DNA of 36,461 bases from a virus: positions 1 to 36,461 of the IMG/VR virus record IMGVR_UViG_3300017963_000506. One strand, 5' to 3'. Positions within the stretch are counted from its first letter, which is position 1. Every line of letters begins with the position of its first letter. The translations under genes were made by a program, and so were the position numbers. The notes below the pieces were generated by a model, which saw only the letters and a list, made by a program, of their open reading frames with translations, made no database searches and was not told the origin of the DNA. Below, piece by piece: positions 8,115 to 16,235 of this stretch.

Positions 8115-8408
8115 ATGTCTAGAAAGGTTGTTCTTTTAGCAACAGTTCAGAACCTCGGAGCGAGGGGTTTAATCACCCCTCGCCTTCCAGAGCATTATGC
8201 AAAGGTGCTTATTAGGCGAGGTCTGGCGAAACCATATGACGAAAAACCGCTGAAAAACAAAGTGGCCCCCCAAATTCGTGAGGAAATTCGGCCGGTTGTG
8301 GATTATTCCACTTGGAAAAAATCCGAACTAAAGGCCAAATTGGATGAATTGGGTGTGGAATATGATGGATCGGCCAAGAAATCCGAATTAATTGCATTAT
8401 TGGAGTAA
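8115..8408 (+). CDS. small head-region protein with C-terminal HeH/SAP-like motif
   Basis: 97 residues. The N-terminus (VVLLATVQNLGARGLITPRL and LIRRGLAKP) resembles a strand-helix domain found in small proteins encoded after capsid genes. The C-terminus, STWKKSELKAKLDELGVEYD then SAKKSELIALLE, is a helix-extended-loop-helix of the HeH/SAP type, often linked to nucleic acid binding. The context points to a head completion or decoration role; this is inferred from position. Confidence 0.65.
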   Translation: MSRKVVLLATVQNLGARGLITPRLPEHYAKVLIRRGLAKPYDEKPLKNKVAPQIREEIRPVVDYSTWKKSELKAKLDELGVEYDGSAKKSELIALLE

Positions 8409-8427
8409 GTAGTTGAAATCATTTAAT

Positions 8428-8618
8428 TATCAAATTCGCGGAGACATGGCAGATTCGGCCCAGAATCAACGTTATTTGGGGAGGTATTACTATATCGCCT
8501 TTTCAAAAACGTTGATTGTGAAGCGACTGTTTTCGTAGTGATTTCAATGGGTTATAAAAAAATGGCAAAAACTCTGGTTTCACAAAATAAAACCCCAATA
8601 AAAACAAGGGGTTAGAGA
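8428..8618 (+). promoter_or_regulatory. structured leader element, copy A (before connector gene)
   Basis: Gene-free 210-base gap. In order: GCGGAGA (8438-8444), AATCAACGTT (8464-8473) perfectly paired with AACGTTGATT (8508-8517), ATTTCAATGGGTTAT (8541-8555), and a 3' hairpin AACCCC (8591-8596)/GGGGTT (8608-8613) that covers the ribosome-binding site AAGGGG of the connector gene. The same ordered blocks recur at 15082 and 24914 with almost the same length. Bases 8510-8555 align without gaps to 24994-25039 at 33 of 46 positions. Confidence 0.65.
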
Positions 8619-9314
8619 ATGCGAGTTGTTGACGTCATGTCTTGGGCCACTAACAAACGGGAGATGAAGCAATATCTCGGCCTAGATGGAGATGTATCAG
8701 AAGATATCAAGCTCAGATTGTGGCTCGAAGCCGCAATCGAAGCCGCCGATCTTTACCTCGACAAGGATTTCATTCTCAATAAGGCCAGATTTGTCATTGA
8801 ATCTGGCGTTGGTGATGGAGACCTTTTTGAATTACAAGTGATTCCCGATGATGACTCGGGATATTCAGTAAGTTACACCGCATCATCGGGAGACACTTCC
8901 AGTAAAGTGGCGTCGGAACTTCGGGAAGATTTAGCCGAAAGCCTTGACGGATCGCGGTATTGGGATTTTGAGATTTATGGGGCCGGCCCCAATATCTGGG
9001 TTTACTCTGGAGATCCGGAAGTAGCATTTCAAGCGGATGCTACCTATACCCCCAGCGGAGGAACAAGCGGAATAGTTGAAACATATTTTTATGACGACAT
9101 TCCAAGCGGGGTCAAAATCGGAGTTTATGAATATGTAAAGGCCCTTAGGGAAATCTATCGGCGGGCTATCGGACTCAAGGGAGTGAAAACCGGCCAATTA
9201 GCCGAGACCTATGGTGGTGATGGCATGACCCCCAATGATGTGGCCTTTCAAGCGGGTAAAGGTTGGTGGTCTCGGTGGAAAAAGGATCTCTTAATTGACG
9301 GAAATGGTGATTGA
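8619..9314 (+). CDS. head-tail connector, gp6-like, with an inserted beta domain
   Basis: Ring protein expected to sit under the portal. Residues 10-60 (SWATNKREMKQYLGLDGD onward, LEAAIEAADLYLDKDF) and 160-190 (IPSGVKIGVYEYVKALREIY) give the helical connector fold. Residues 62-156 interrupt it with a beta-rich module (GVGDGDLFELQVIP ... GDTSSKVASELREDL ... GGTSGIVE) that also occurs in the tail sheath gene here. This makes the protein about twice the usual length. Start ATG at 8619 follows leader element A. Confidence 0.7.
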   Translation: MRVVDVMSWATNKREMKQYLGLDGDVSEDIKLRLWLEAAIEAADLYLDKDFILNKARFVIESGVGDGDLFELQVIPDDDSGYSVSYTASSGDTSSKVASELREDLAESLDGSRYWDFEIYGAGPNIWVYSGDPEVAFQADATYTPSGGTSGIVETYFYDDIPSGVKIGVYEYVKALREIYRRAIGLKGVKTGQLAETYGGDGMTPNDVAFQAGKGWWSRWKKDLLIDGNGD

Positions 9315-9741
9315 CAGAGATCATGGCTACAATCGGATTATTCGGAGTCTTTATGAGCTTGATGGCCTTGCGGCTTGGGTTGGAGTTTTGGACTCAAAAA
9401 CCAAATACAAGGATGGTGTTTCAACGGCAAAGGTTGCCGCAATTTGGCAGGCAAAAGGACAATGGTTGTCAGCAACCATTGACGCCAGAAGTTCGGTTTT
9501 TGCTACGGAATTTCAAGAGGCCCAATACAATATTTTGATACGGCAAATGGATCCAATTGATGCATTAGCCGACATTGCGGAAAGAGTTAGGAAGGACATT
9601 TTGTCAGGATTGAAGGGAATTGTAAGCGAAAGATCGGGTCTGCTTTTTTCTTCCATTCGCTGGAGAATTGGCATCGCTTCAGATCGTGGTCGATCTGGAC
9701 AACAGCCCAAATGGTCAAAAATTATCAGAGATGGCCCATGA
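9304..9741 (+). CDS. neck / virion morphogenesis protein (putative)
   Basis: 145 residues, overlapping the connector by 11 bases; ATG at 9304, with a GTG at 9307 as an alternative. It contains DGVSTAKVAAIWQAKG and MDPIDALADIAERVRKDILSGLKG, a pattern of phage neck or minor head proteins (HK97 gp10 or Mu-type virion morphogenesis groups). It ends SGQQPKWSKIIRDGP. Assignment rests on weak motifs plus position between connector and stopper. Confidence 0.5.
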   Translation: MVIDRDHGYNRIIRSLYELDGLAAWVGVLDSKTKYKDGVSTAKVAAIWQAKGQWLSATIDARSSVFATEFQEAQYNILIRQMDPIDALADIAERVRKDILSGLKGIVSERSGLLFSSIRWRIGIASDRGRSGQQPKWSKIIRDGP

Positions 9742-10106
9742 CGATTTTGGCACCTAAAAAATTCACCATTAGACGGCAATCGGAAGCCGGTTCCTATGTC
9801 TATGGGAAATGGGTGCCATCGACAACTACGGATCAATTCACAGTAATAGGATCCCTTCAACCCTTAAATGCTCGCGAAATTGAAATGCTACCCGAGGGAA
9901 CAAGGACCAAGGCGAGATTTTCCTTTTACTGTGAGTCGAATCAGCCTTTTTTAAAAACAACAGATCTAAACGGACAGAAAGGATCTGATAGATTCCTTTG
10001 GAATGGAAATGAATATTTGGTTTTTGCAATTGGAGATTGGCAACTCCACTTGAACGGGATCCCTCACAAGGCCTATGTTTTGATTGAGGTCGGTAATGAC
10101 GAATAG
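9738..10106 (+). CDS. head closure / stopper-like protein (putative)
   Basis: 122 residues starting at ATG 9738 within an ATGA overlap. Small beta-rich protein: FTIRRQSEAGSYVYGKWVPS, then FTVIGSLQPLNAREIEMLPE, and LWNGNEYLVFAIGDWQLH near the end. This order and composition resemble phage stopper (head closure) proteins that cap the connector. Supported mainly by gene position. Confidence 0.5.
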   Translation: MTILAPKKFTIRRQSEAGSYVYGKWVPSTTTDQFTVIGSLQPLNAREIEMLPEGTRTKARFSFYCESNQPFLKTTDLNGQKGSDRFLWNGNEYLVFAIGDWQLHLNGIPHKAYVLIEVGNDE

Positions 10107-10605
10107 CTTTTTCACATTATTGGAGACCTGGATCAAAGGGGCCTTGCCCACAGTGACCAATGTGATTCAACGGAGTCAAATAAACGCCGATGCCCCAAGG
10201 CCACCCAAGCCTTATGTAGTGATCCATTTCCGAAAAGGCATGCCCGAATCAGCCACCCCATATGTTTTTTGCAGCGAAACTGTGGATCCAGAGGAATCGG
10301 CTGATGTTTTACAGTATCATTCTTGGCAAAGACGAGGGACTTTAGTCGTTGATATCTTTGACGAATATTCGACAGATTTAATTGATGATTTGATGCTTAG
10401 TTTACATTTGCCATCCAATTTGGAGATTTTCAAAACTGCCAACGTGGCAATCCACCCAATCGGAGACTATTTGGATACAACGGAATTGAGGGATGTGAGT
10501 CATGACCCCTCGGTTCAAATGGAATTTGCAGTGAACAGCATTCAATCCATGACGGAGGGAACGCCATGGATTGATGAAATAAATGTAGAAATCGAAACGA
10601 CTTAG
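10096..10605 (+). CDS. tail terminator / neck protein, LIC_12616-like
   Basis: 169 residues; ATG at 10096 overlaps the stopper gene, with GAGG upstream. PRPPKPYVVIHFRKGM, then WQRRGTLVVDIFDEYSTDLI and the C-terminal SVQMEFAVN give the alternating strands of phage tail terminators. The family I recall from its Leptospira member has the same PxxPYxxI opening. Expected to end tail-tube growth and join the tail to the neck. Directly precedes the sheath gene. Confidence 0.6.
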   Translation: MTNSFFTLLETWIKGALPTVTNVIQRSQINADAPRPPKPYVVIHFRKGMPESATPYVFCSETVDPEESADVLQYHSWQRRGTLVVDIFDEYSTDLIDDLMLSLHLPSNLEIFKTANVAIHPIGDYLDTTELRDVSHDPSVQMEFAVNSIQSMTEGTPWIDEINVEIETT

Positions 10606-10615
10606 GAGCGAAAAA

Positions 10616-11986
10616 ATGGCAACATGGGATTTGAACGTAGTTGTCAATATTCTGTCCACGGCCCTCGGAGTGACCAGGGCAACATTTGGCAGAATTATGT
10701 TGATGACAGAAGATGTCACATTTTCCGAAGATTACAAAATTTATGAGACAAATCAGGATGCTCAAGACGATTCCACACTGGGAACGGATGTAAAATCGGC
10801 TGTGGCAACATTTTTCAGTCAGACTCCACACCCCCCGGATGTTGCCGTTGGGAAAAAAGCATCCGATGAGGCCCAATCCATCAAATGGACAATTGGGGCT
10901 GGGGTTGCCGAAAATGACGAATTCGACATCGAAATTGTTCCATTTCACGGATCTACAATCACTGGCACGGATACCGCCGGGGCCGGTGATACCGAAACCG
11001 ATGTTGCAGCGGCCCTTAGGGCGGATCTTACAACAAAATTGGCCGCCGAAAATTTGACCGTGGGCGGATCCGGAGCCGATGTCACTGTAACTGCCGATAA
11101 TCCCGGCGAACCATTTTCCTATGATTCGGAATATCGGGATTTGGGATCGGGAACATCGGGCATTACCACAGTGGTAACCCAAGCCAATGTGAACTATGAA
11201 ACCGAGCTTTCGGATCTCAATGGCATTTTTTCGACCTGGTATGGTCTTGCGATTGATTCCCGTGATAAAAACGACATTTGGTATGCTTCTGATTTTGCCG
11301 AAGCCAACACGAAAATGTTTTCATGCCAAACCTCAGATTCGGATGTGAAAACGGCAGCATCTGATAATGTTTTGGGTTACATGAAGGACCAAGCATTGAC
11401 TCGAACATTCTGTTCATGGCACCATGACGATACCGAGTGGTTGGATTTTGGTTGGATCGCTCGTTTTCTCGCAATTGATCCGGATGTTGCCTCCACAACG
11501 GCGGCTTATTTGACAATTGTCGGAATAACCCCAAATTCGTCAACTGACATCGACGCCACGGCCAAAGCAAACATCATAGCTCAAAATGGCAATCTATACC
11601 TAACTTTTTACGGCGTTAATTGCATTAATAATGGGGTTTTGGTCAATGGTGATTTTATTGATGTTTTGCTGGCTCACGATTGGCTTGAGGCAAGAATAGA
11701 GGAGGCCGTTGCTCAATTAAAGCTTGATCAAGCGGCCCTCGGAAGCAAAATCCCTTACACCCAAGCCGGAATCGATATGGTCGCAGCTCAAGTAAGGCGA
11801 ATTCTTTCCCGTGGGGAGTCAATTGGTCATCTTGCCGCTGGTGAATCGAGTCTTGATATTCCGACAAGGGCGAGTATAGATCCAGCTGATGTTTTGGCCA
11901 GGGAATTCAATGACTTGAAGGCTGAAGCGCTTCTTTCGGGAGCAATCCAGAAATCAACCATAAATGTCGCGGTTTTGAAATCATAG
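10616..11986 (+). CDS. tail sheath protein, DUF3383 type
   Basis: Contractile sheath subunit, 456 residues. The DUF3383-like N-terminus is VVVNILSTALGVTRATFGRI and the C-terminal core includes DWLEARIEEAVAQLKLD, IPYTQAGIDMVAAQVRRIL and IQKSTINVAVLKS. Residues 93-190 form an inserted beta module (GVAENDEFDIEIVP ... AGDTETDVAAALRADL ... GSGTSGITT) shared with the connector. A sheath plus gp25/gp47 baseplate genes shows this is a contractile tail. GGAGCG precedes the start. Confidence 0.85.
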   Translation: MATWDLNVVVNILSTALGVTRATFGRIMLMTEDVTFSEDYKIYETNQDAQDDSTLGTDVKSAVATFFSQTPHPPDVAVGKKASDEAQSIKWTIGAGVAENDEFDIEIVPFHGSTITGTDTAGAGDTETDVAAALRADLTTKLAAENLTVGGSGADVTVTADNPGEPFSYDSEYRDLGSGTSGITTVVTQANVNYETELSDLNGIFSTWYGLAIDSRDKNDIWYASDFAEANTKMFSCQTSDSDVKTAASDNVLGYMKDQALTRTFCSWHHDDTEWLDFGWIARFLAIDPDVASTTAAYLTIVGITPNSSTDIDATAKANIIAQNGNLYLTFYGVNCINNGVLVNGDFIDVLLAHDWLEARIEEAVAQLKLDQAALGSKIPYTQAGIDMVAAQVRRILSRGESIGHLAAGESSLDIPTRASIDPADVLAREFNDLKAEALLSGAIQKSTINVAVLKS

Positions 11987-11998
11987 GCGAGGTAGAAA

Positions 11999-12436
11999 AT
12001 GGGTGAAACAACACGAACGTATAATTTGGATGATGTAACCCTAGTATTAGGGACAAATATCATCACTGAATTCATCAAAGGCGAAGCAATCACTGTCTCA
12101 AAAGATGATGATGATTGGGCAGTAACTCAGGGATCCCATGGATCTGTCGTAAGGGCTAAAAAGTTCAATAATGTCGGGACTGTAGTCATACGGACAGTTC
12201 AGGGAAGTCCGACAAACAAACTCCTAAATGACATGATGTATGCTGATATTGCTTCTGGCGAAGATTCTTTTTCCCTCCAGTTGAAAGACAATCGGGGTGA
12301 ATCTGTGGTTTCCGCTCCACAATGTTGGTTTACGAAGCCGGCCGACATGACTTTTGGGGAAGAAGTTGGCCAGTTGGAATGGAGTATCAAAGCCGGCCAT
12401 CTAAAAATGGAGTATGGGTCTAACGTTAGCGCTTAA
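11999..12436 (+). CDS. tail tube protein, DUF3277 type
   Basis: 145 residues directly after the sheath, as expected. The N-terminus TRTYNLDDVTLVLGTNIITE and the middle DDDDWAVTQGSHGSVVRAKK match DUF3277-type tail tubes of small myophages. GTVVIRTVQGSPTNKLLNDM follows. It should form the inner tube that DNA passes through. GGCGAGGTAG precedes the ATG. Confidence 0.85.
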   Translation: MGETTRTYNLDDVTLVLGTNIITEFIKGEAITVSKDDDDWAVTQGSHGSVVRAKKFNNVGTVVIRTVQGSPTNKLLNDMMYADIASGEDSFSLQLKDNRGESVVSAPQCWFTKPADMTFGEEVGQLEWSIKAGHLKMEYGSNVSA

Positions 12437-12450
12437 AAAACAGGGGAAAA

Positions 12451-12978
12451 ATGCAAGCCCAATTTAATACCACAATTTCGGATTCAGAAGGTCAAGAACA
12501 TGAATATATGACGGTGGCCTTCCCAACGAGCGAGGGAACCGATCTACTTTTGACCTTGGGCCAAATTGTTGGCGGTCCGTTTGGCTATGCCATAAAATCC
12601 ATGTTTTCCTTGTCCGGATCGGATGAAATGGATCTCGATGTGGATTTGAGTCAATTGCCAACAATTATAGAAAGAATTCCGCAGATGCTGGTCAAGGAAG
12701 GCGGATCAAAACTGATTCAGAAAATCCTTTCCAAAACAAGGCGTTGCAATGGTGACGGAAAATGGGTAGCTTTAAAAGAACAGCGACATTTTGACTCGGT
12801 TTATGCCTCAAATTATGTGGAAATGTTTAAGGCAATTGCCTGGGTATTAGAGGTCAATTTTGCCCCTTTTTCTCAGGACGGTTCGCCGTCTTGGAAAGGG
12901 CTCTGGACAAAGCTGACTTCCTTGATCCCGATAACCCCCGCCGGGAGCGGGATGATAAATATCGAGCCGAACTCTTAA
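12451..12978 (+). CDS. tail assembly chaperone, short form (gpG-like)
   Basis: 175 residues encoded between tube and tape measure, where tail chaperones lie. The N-terminus is a small beta domain (QAQFNTTISDSEGQEHEYMT) followed by helices. The frame stops at 12978. Another frame, open through the overlap and ending at 13175, can be joined by a -1 shift at CCCTTTT (12864-12870) followed by a hairpin, giving a 241-residue long form. This matches the G/GT arrangement of many tailed phages. Preceded by AGGGGAAAA. Confidence 0.8.
   Translation: MQAQFNTTISDSEGQEHEYMTVAFPTSEGTDLLLTLGQIVGGPFGYAIKSMFSLSGSDEMDLDVDLSQLPTIIERIPQMLVKEGGSKLIQKILSKTRRCNGDGKWVALKEQRHFDSVYASNYVEMFKAIAWVLEVNFAPFSQDGSPSWKGLWTKLTSLIPITPAGSGMINIEPNS
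12864..12893 (+). promoter_or_regulatory. -1 ribosomal frameshift site: CCCTTTT plus hairpin
   Basis: CCCTTTT at 12864-12870 is read C CCT TTT in the chaperone frame and fits the X XXY YYZ rule. A hairpin with GACGG (12877-12881), loop TTCG and CCGTC (12886-12890) starts six bases later; the stem can extend outward to CAGGACGG/CCGTCTTG with one G-T pair (12874-12893). Confidence 0.75.
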
Positions 12979-13175
12979 AAAAGCAAGATGAAAAGCGGAA
13001 AATGATAGATGTATTTGCCAACGAAATCAAGGATTTCTTCTTTTCATGGCCGGAATGGTTTGTTTACGCGAAAGGGGGTCATGACCTAACCGAAATTCGG
13101 CACAATTGGAGTCTAATAGACCTTTTTGATGCATATTATCATCTCCGTTTACGGGCCTTGATCGCGGGGGAATAA
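12870..13175 (+). CDS. tail assembly chaperone extension, -1 frame (T domain)
   Basis: About 101 residues read after a -1 shift from the upstream chaperone: first FSGRFAVLERALDKADFLDP, then a charged helix (RERDDKYRAELLKKQDEKRK) and a helical C-terminus (WPEWFVYAKGGHDL, FDAYYHLRLRALIAGE). There is no ATG with a ribosome-binding site at its left end, so expression as a fusion is the simple reading. It would bind the tape measure during tail assembly. Confidence 0.7.
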   Translation, partial: FSGRFAVLERALDKADFLDPDNPRRERDDKYRAELLKKQDEKRKMIDVFANEIKDFFFSWPEWFVYAKGGHDLTEIRHNWSLIDLFDAYYHLRLRALIAGE

Positions 13176-15034
13176 TGCCTGTCATAAGATCCCTTCTCAC
13201 TCATTTCGGATTTAAAATCGAGTCTGGAAAACTACAGAATTTCCAGAAACAAGTCGGAGCCACAAAGGGACAGTTGCGGGTTGCGGCCCGTGAATCTAGG
13301 AATATGGGGAGGCAAATACGCGGTATTGGAAACATGGCCCGTTACGCAGTTGCGGCTTTTGTCGGATCTCGTTTGGTCAAGACTTTCACGACAGGATTTT
13401 CTGAAGGGGTAGATGCCGCAGCGAAAATGTCCAAAGCCATGGGAATAAATGTCGAGACATATCAAGGGCTTGGGCATGCGGCTCGGTTGAGTGGGGCATC
13501 AATTGAAGATGTTGGAAAATCCATGATGCAATTGGGCAAGCGGGCCCGCGATGCATCTGAAGGATCCAAAAAACAACGCGATGCATTTCGTGAACTCGGT
13601 CTTGAAATCAAAGATTCATCCGGAAATCTGAAAAATCAAGATGTTCTTTTGATGGAAGTCGCGGATCGCTTCAAAAAAATGCCAGATGGGACTACAAAAA
13701 CGGCTTTGGCAATGGAAGTTTTCGGACGGGCCGGCGCAAAAATCATCCCGCTTTTAAATGAGGGCTCAAAAGGCATTAATGCGATGATGCTTGAAGCTCG
13801 CCAGCTAGGAATTGTACTCTCAAAAGAAGATGCCAAAGCCGCTGAGGAATTCAACGATCAGCTTTTGAGATCAAAGGCCGCGTTTCAAGGTCTAAGAAAT
13901 GCTATTGCAAGGGAAATTTTACCTTATCTCACCCGATTGCTCCGTGGTTTCCAACAATGGTATCGGGAGGGAGATAATGCGGTCAAATTATTGGGGGTTT
14001 TGAAGGCCGTGGCAATTGCCGCCGGAATCGCTTTGGCTGGAATTGTGACTGCTAAAGTCATTGGGCTTTTCAAGGGATTTTACGGTGCGGTTAAATCTGC
14101 AATAATTATCCTAAAATCCCTAGGAGCCGCGGGAACCCTAGCAAAAATCAAACTTTACGCAATGTTGGCAATAATCATCCTATTAGTTTTAATAGTGGAA
14201 GATCTTTGGCGATTTGCAAGGGGGGATAAATCGCTTATTGGGAAATGGCTTGGGGAGGATTCGGAACAAGCTAAGGAGCTCAGGAAAAATCTTCAGGATC
14301 TCGGGAAAGCCTTAATTGGTTTTTGGAGGGAGTTAAAGCCTCATTTATTCAAGGTAATCAAGGCATTAGTACCAGTTTTTATCAATTTGCTCAAAGTCAT
14401 TGTTCCGATTTTGCCAACATTGGCCAATATTTTTGTTAAATCATTGAATTTCCTTGCGAAAGCACTTGCATTTGTTACCGAGTGGGCCACTTGGCTAACG
14501 GTTATGGCCAAAGAGTATGAACAGGAGATTGGATATCTGAAGAAAATTTGGGAGTATGCTCAGTGGATTATTAGTCCATTTACCGCACTTTATGATCTTT
14601 TTACCGACCTCGTTTTTCATAGCAATCTTTTGAGCCAAATTTGGGAAACAATGAAGTCGGTCTGGAATACTTTGGGCAATGCGATCAAGATTGTCGCAAA
14701 TACCGTGGAATCTATTTGGAAAAAAACCATCGGATGGATTTGGAATCAAATCGAAAAAATCATTCAGGCCACCGAGGGGGTAGTTAGCAAACTCGGAATT
14801 GGTAAAATAGGGGCCGGATTATTTGAAAACATCAGTAAGGCAACAAACGCTCAAATTAGGAAATCGATGAATCAGCAAAATCGGATATCGGTAGGAACCA
14901 TTTCAGTTAATGTTTCTGGCTCGGCTGATATGGGATCAGAAGAATTTCAAAAGGCGGTTCAAACAGGGACTGCAGATGCCCTAAATAATTTCGTCTCAGA
15001 TGCTTTTTCCAATTTGAGACCTGTAACGACATAA
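13175..15034 (+). CDS. tail tape measure protein
   Basis: 619 residues, start overlapping the chaperone stop (TAATG). The N-terminus is helical and basic, followed by a tape-measure core: GVDAAAKMSKAMGINVETYQ, ARLSGASIEDVGKSMMQLG and TKTALAMEVFGRAGAKIIPL. Two strongly hydrophobic segments (AVAIAAGIALAGIVTAKVIG and LYAMLAIIILLVLIVEDLW) could enter the host membrane during injection. The C-terminus ends SVGTISVNVSGSADM and a short helix. Its length sets tail length; at 619 residues the tail should be fairly short. Confidence 0.9.
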   Translation: MPVIRSLLTHFGFKIESGKLQNFQKQVGATKGQLRVAARESRNMGRQIRGIGNMARYAVAAFVGSRLVKTFTTGFSEGVDAAAKMSKAMGINVETYQGLGHAARLSGASIEDVGKSMMQLGKRARDASEGSKKQRDAFRELGLEIKDSSGNLKNQDVLLMEVADRFKKMPDGTTKTALAMEVFGRAGAKIIPLLNEGSKGINAMMLEARQLGIVLSKEDAKAAEEFNDQLLRSKAAFQGLRNAIAREILPYLTRLLRGFQQWYREGDNAVKLLGVLKAVAIAAGIALAGIVTAKVIGLFKGFYGAVKSAIIILKSLGAAGTLAKIKLYAMLAIIILLVLIVEDLWRFARGDKSLIGKWLGEDSEQAKELRKNLQDLGKALIGFWRELKPHLFKVIKALVPVFINLLKVIVPILPTLANIFVKSLNFLAKALAFVTEWATWLTVMAKEYEQEIGYLKKIWEYAQWIISPFTALYDLFTDLVFHSNLLSQIWETMKSVWNTLGNAIKIVANTVESIWKKTIGWIWNQIEKIIQATEGVVSKLGIGKIGAGLFENISKATNAQIRKSMNQQNRISVGTISVNVSGSADMGSEEFQKAVQTGTADALNNFVSDAFSNLRPVTT

Positions 15035-15081
15035 ACAACAAGTGTTGTAATGCAAGATTTGGTAAACCATCATACAAAAAA

Positions 15082-15273
15082 TAAAATCAACGGAGAGCCT
15101 TCAAAATGGCTTCAGAATCGACGTTTTTTCGAGACGCACAATCATATTACCCCCTATAAGAACGTCGATTTTCCCGAATTCGTTAACAATATCATATGGT
15201 TAGAAATGGGATACATCCTATCAAATGACAACTATGAGCAAGAAAGTCAACTGCCAACAAGGGTTGTTTGTCA
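15082..15273 (+). promoter_or_regulatory. structured leader element, copy B (before Dit-like gene)
   Basis: Gap of about 240 bases after the tape measure. ATCAACGGAGA (15086-15096), AAAATGGC and CAGAATCGACG, with AATCGACGTT (15116-15125) perfectly paired to AACGTCGATT (15161-15170). A diverged ATATCATATGGTTAG block lies at 15189-15203. Near the start codon CAACTGCC can pair with GGGTTG over the ribosome-binding site. Compared with copy A, the stem has A-T changed to G-C on both arms. A frame at 15050-15277 lacks a ribosome-binding site and is not counted as a gene. Confidence 0.6.
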
Positions 15274-15858
15274 ATGATTTATGCCTTTGAAAAAAATGGT
15301 AATCCATTGGCTCCAGCTTTCGCCCTGGATGCAACCCTTGAGGAAACCCGGACCGACAATTTCACCGTCACCAAAAAGGCAATCGAAACGGGAGCCAACG
15401 TTTCGGATTATGTCTGGGCGGAACCGAAAGAATATTCTGGATCTGGAATAATTACAGCAAGCCCATTGGATGGATTTTATTCCAAAGATCGGATCAAAAG
15501 ACAATTTGATGCTCTCGTGAAATTGGCGGATAGCCGGACCGAATTGACGGTTGTTTTCGGATGGTGGGTTTTTGACGGAATATTGTCCAATTTAGTTACG
15601 ACAAGTTCACAATCAATCGGAGATGCTCTTGAATTTTCCTTCACCTTTTCAGAAATTGTCCAATTTCAATATGAGACCACAGATATTCCGCCAAGCCGAC
15701 TGAAGGGCAAGGCCAAACGCCGGCGGGGGACGAAAAAAGGGACTGCCCAGACTCCCAAAACCCCAACCGGAAAAAATCAAAAATCCAGTCTTTTGTACAA
15801 GGGTTTCAACGGCCTTTCAAATGCCGGCGGAATTATCAGTAAGTTGACAGGTGGATAA
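15274..15858 (+). CDS. Dit-like baseplate protein (putative)
   Basis: 194 residues from ATG 15274; a TTG at 15268 is an alternative. It opens with ATLEETRTDNFTVTKKAIET then ANVSDYVWAEPKEYSGSGII, the pattern of Dit-like / DUF6046-type proteins that sit between tube and hub. RIKRQFDALVKLADSRTELT and LVTTSSQSIGDALEFSFTFS follow. The tail is basic and disordered (KGKAKRRRGTKKGT). Position after the tape measure agrees. Confidence 0.7.
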   Translation: MIYAFEKNGNPLAPAFALDATLEETRTDNFTVTKKAIETGANVSDYVWAEPKEYSGSGIITASPLDGFYSKDRIKRQFDALVKLADSRTELTVVFGWWVFDGILSNLVTTSSQSIGDALEFSFTFSEIVQFQYETTDIPPSRLKGKAKRRRGTKKGTAQTPKTPTGKNQKSSLLYKGFNGLSNAGGIISKLTGG

Positions 15859-16235
15859 TGGCGTATGAACTCCAACCGTTCGAACCCCAAGAGCAAGAGC
15901 CAGCTTACGATTATCAAATGGCTCTCGATGGAGAAACTTACCGTTTTTATCTACAATGGAGAGAACGTCAAGAAAATTGGTACCTTAGCCTATATGATTC
16001 AAATGATATTTTATTGGCTTCTGGAATTCGAATGAAGCTCAATACTCCACTTGGATGGAGATTGACCGGCCGAAAAATCGACACCGGATTTTTGATCCTT
16101 TTGGATACTGAAGGATCGGGATTGCCATGTTCTTATGATGATTTGGGATTCCGTTGTCAATTAATGTATTTTTCCAATAGTGAATTTGATGAAATTGAAT
16201 CTGAATACAATATTACCATTGAAGATGTTCCATGA
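15858..16235 (+). CDS. baseplate plug protein, Pam3-type (putative)
   Basis: 125 residues, ATG overlapping the previous stop. The core YRFYLQWRERQENWYLSLYD, then DILLASGIRMKLNTPL and FLILLDTEGSG, matches the family of small baseplate plug proteins of minimal contractile tails such as cyanophage Pam3. It should close the hub end of the tail tube before contraction. C-terminus acidic. Confidence 0.65.
   Translation: MAYELQPFEPQEQEPAYDYQMALDGETYRFYLQWRERQENWYLSLYDSNDILLASGIRMKLNTPLGWRLTGRKIDTGFLILLDTEGSGLPCSYDDLGFRCQLMYFSNSEFDEIESEYNITIEDVP

Noticed and set aside
8428-8618. Group I intron in the leader gaps
   Set aside because: Gaps lie between genes rather than inside them, are too short and lack a recognisable P7 and catalytic core.
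10430-11182. 250-codon minus-strand frame opposite the sheath gene
   Set aside because: A mirror of the + strand gene's codon pattern; no start signal and no recognisable domain. Same for 18267-18680 and 19083-19547.
12893-12900. GGAAAGGG as the chaperone frameshift site
   Set aside because: In this frame (TGG AAA GGG) neither tRNA can re-pair after a -1 slip; CCCTTTT upstream can.
15050-15277. 75-codon frame after the tape measure
   Set aside because: No ribosome-binding site, and the segment matches non-coding leader copies A and C whose other frames are not open.
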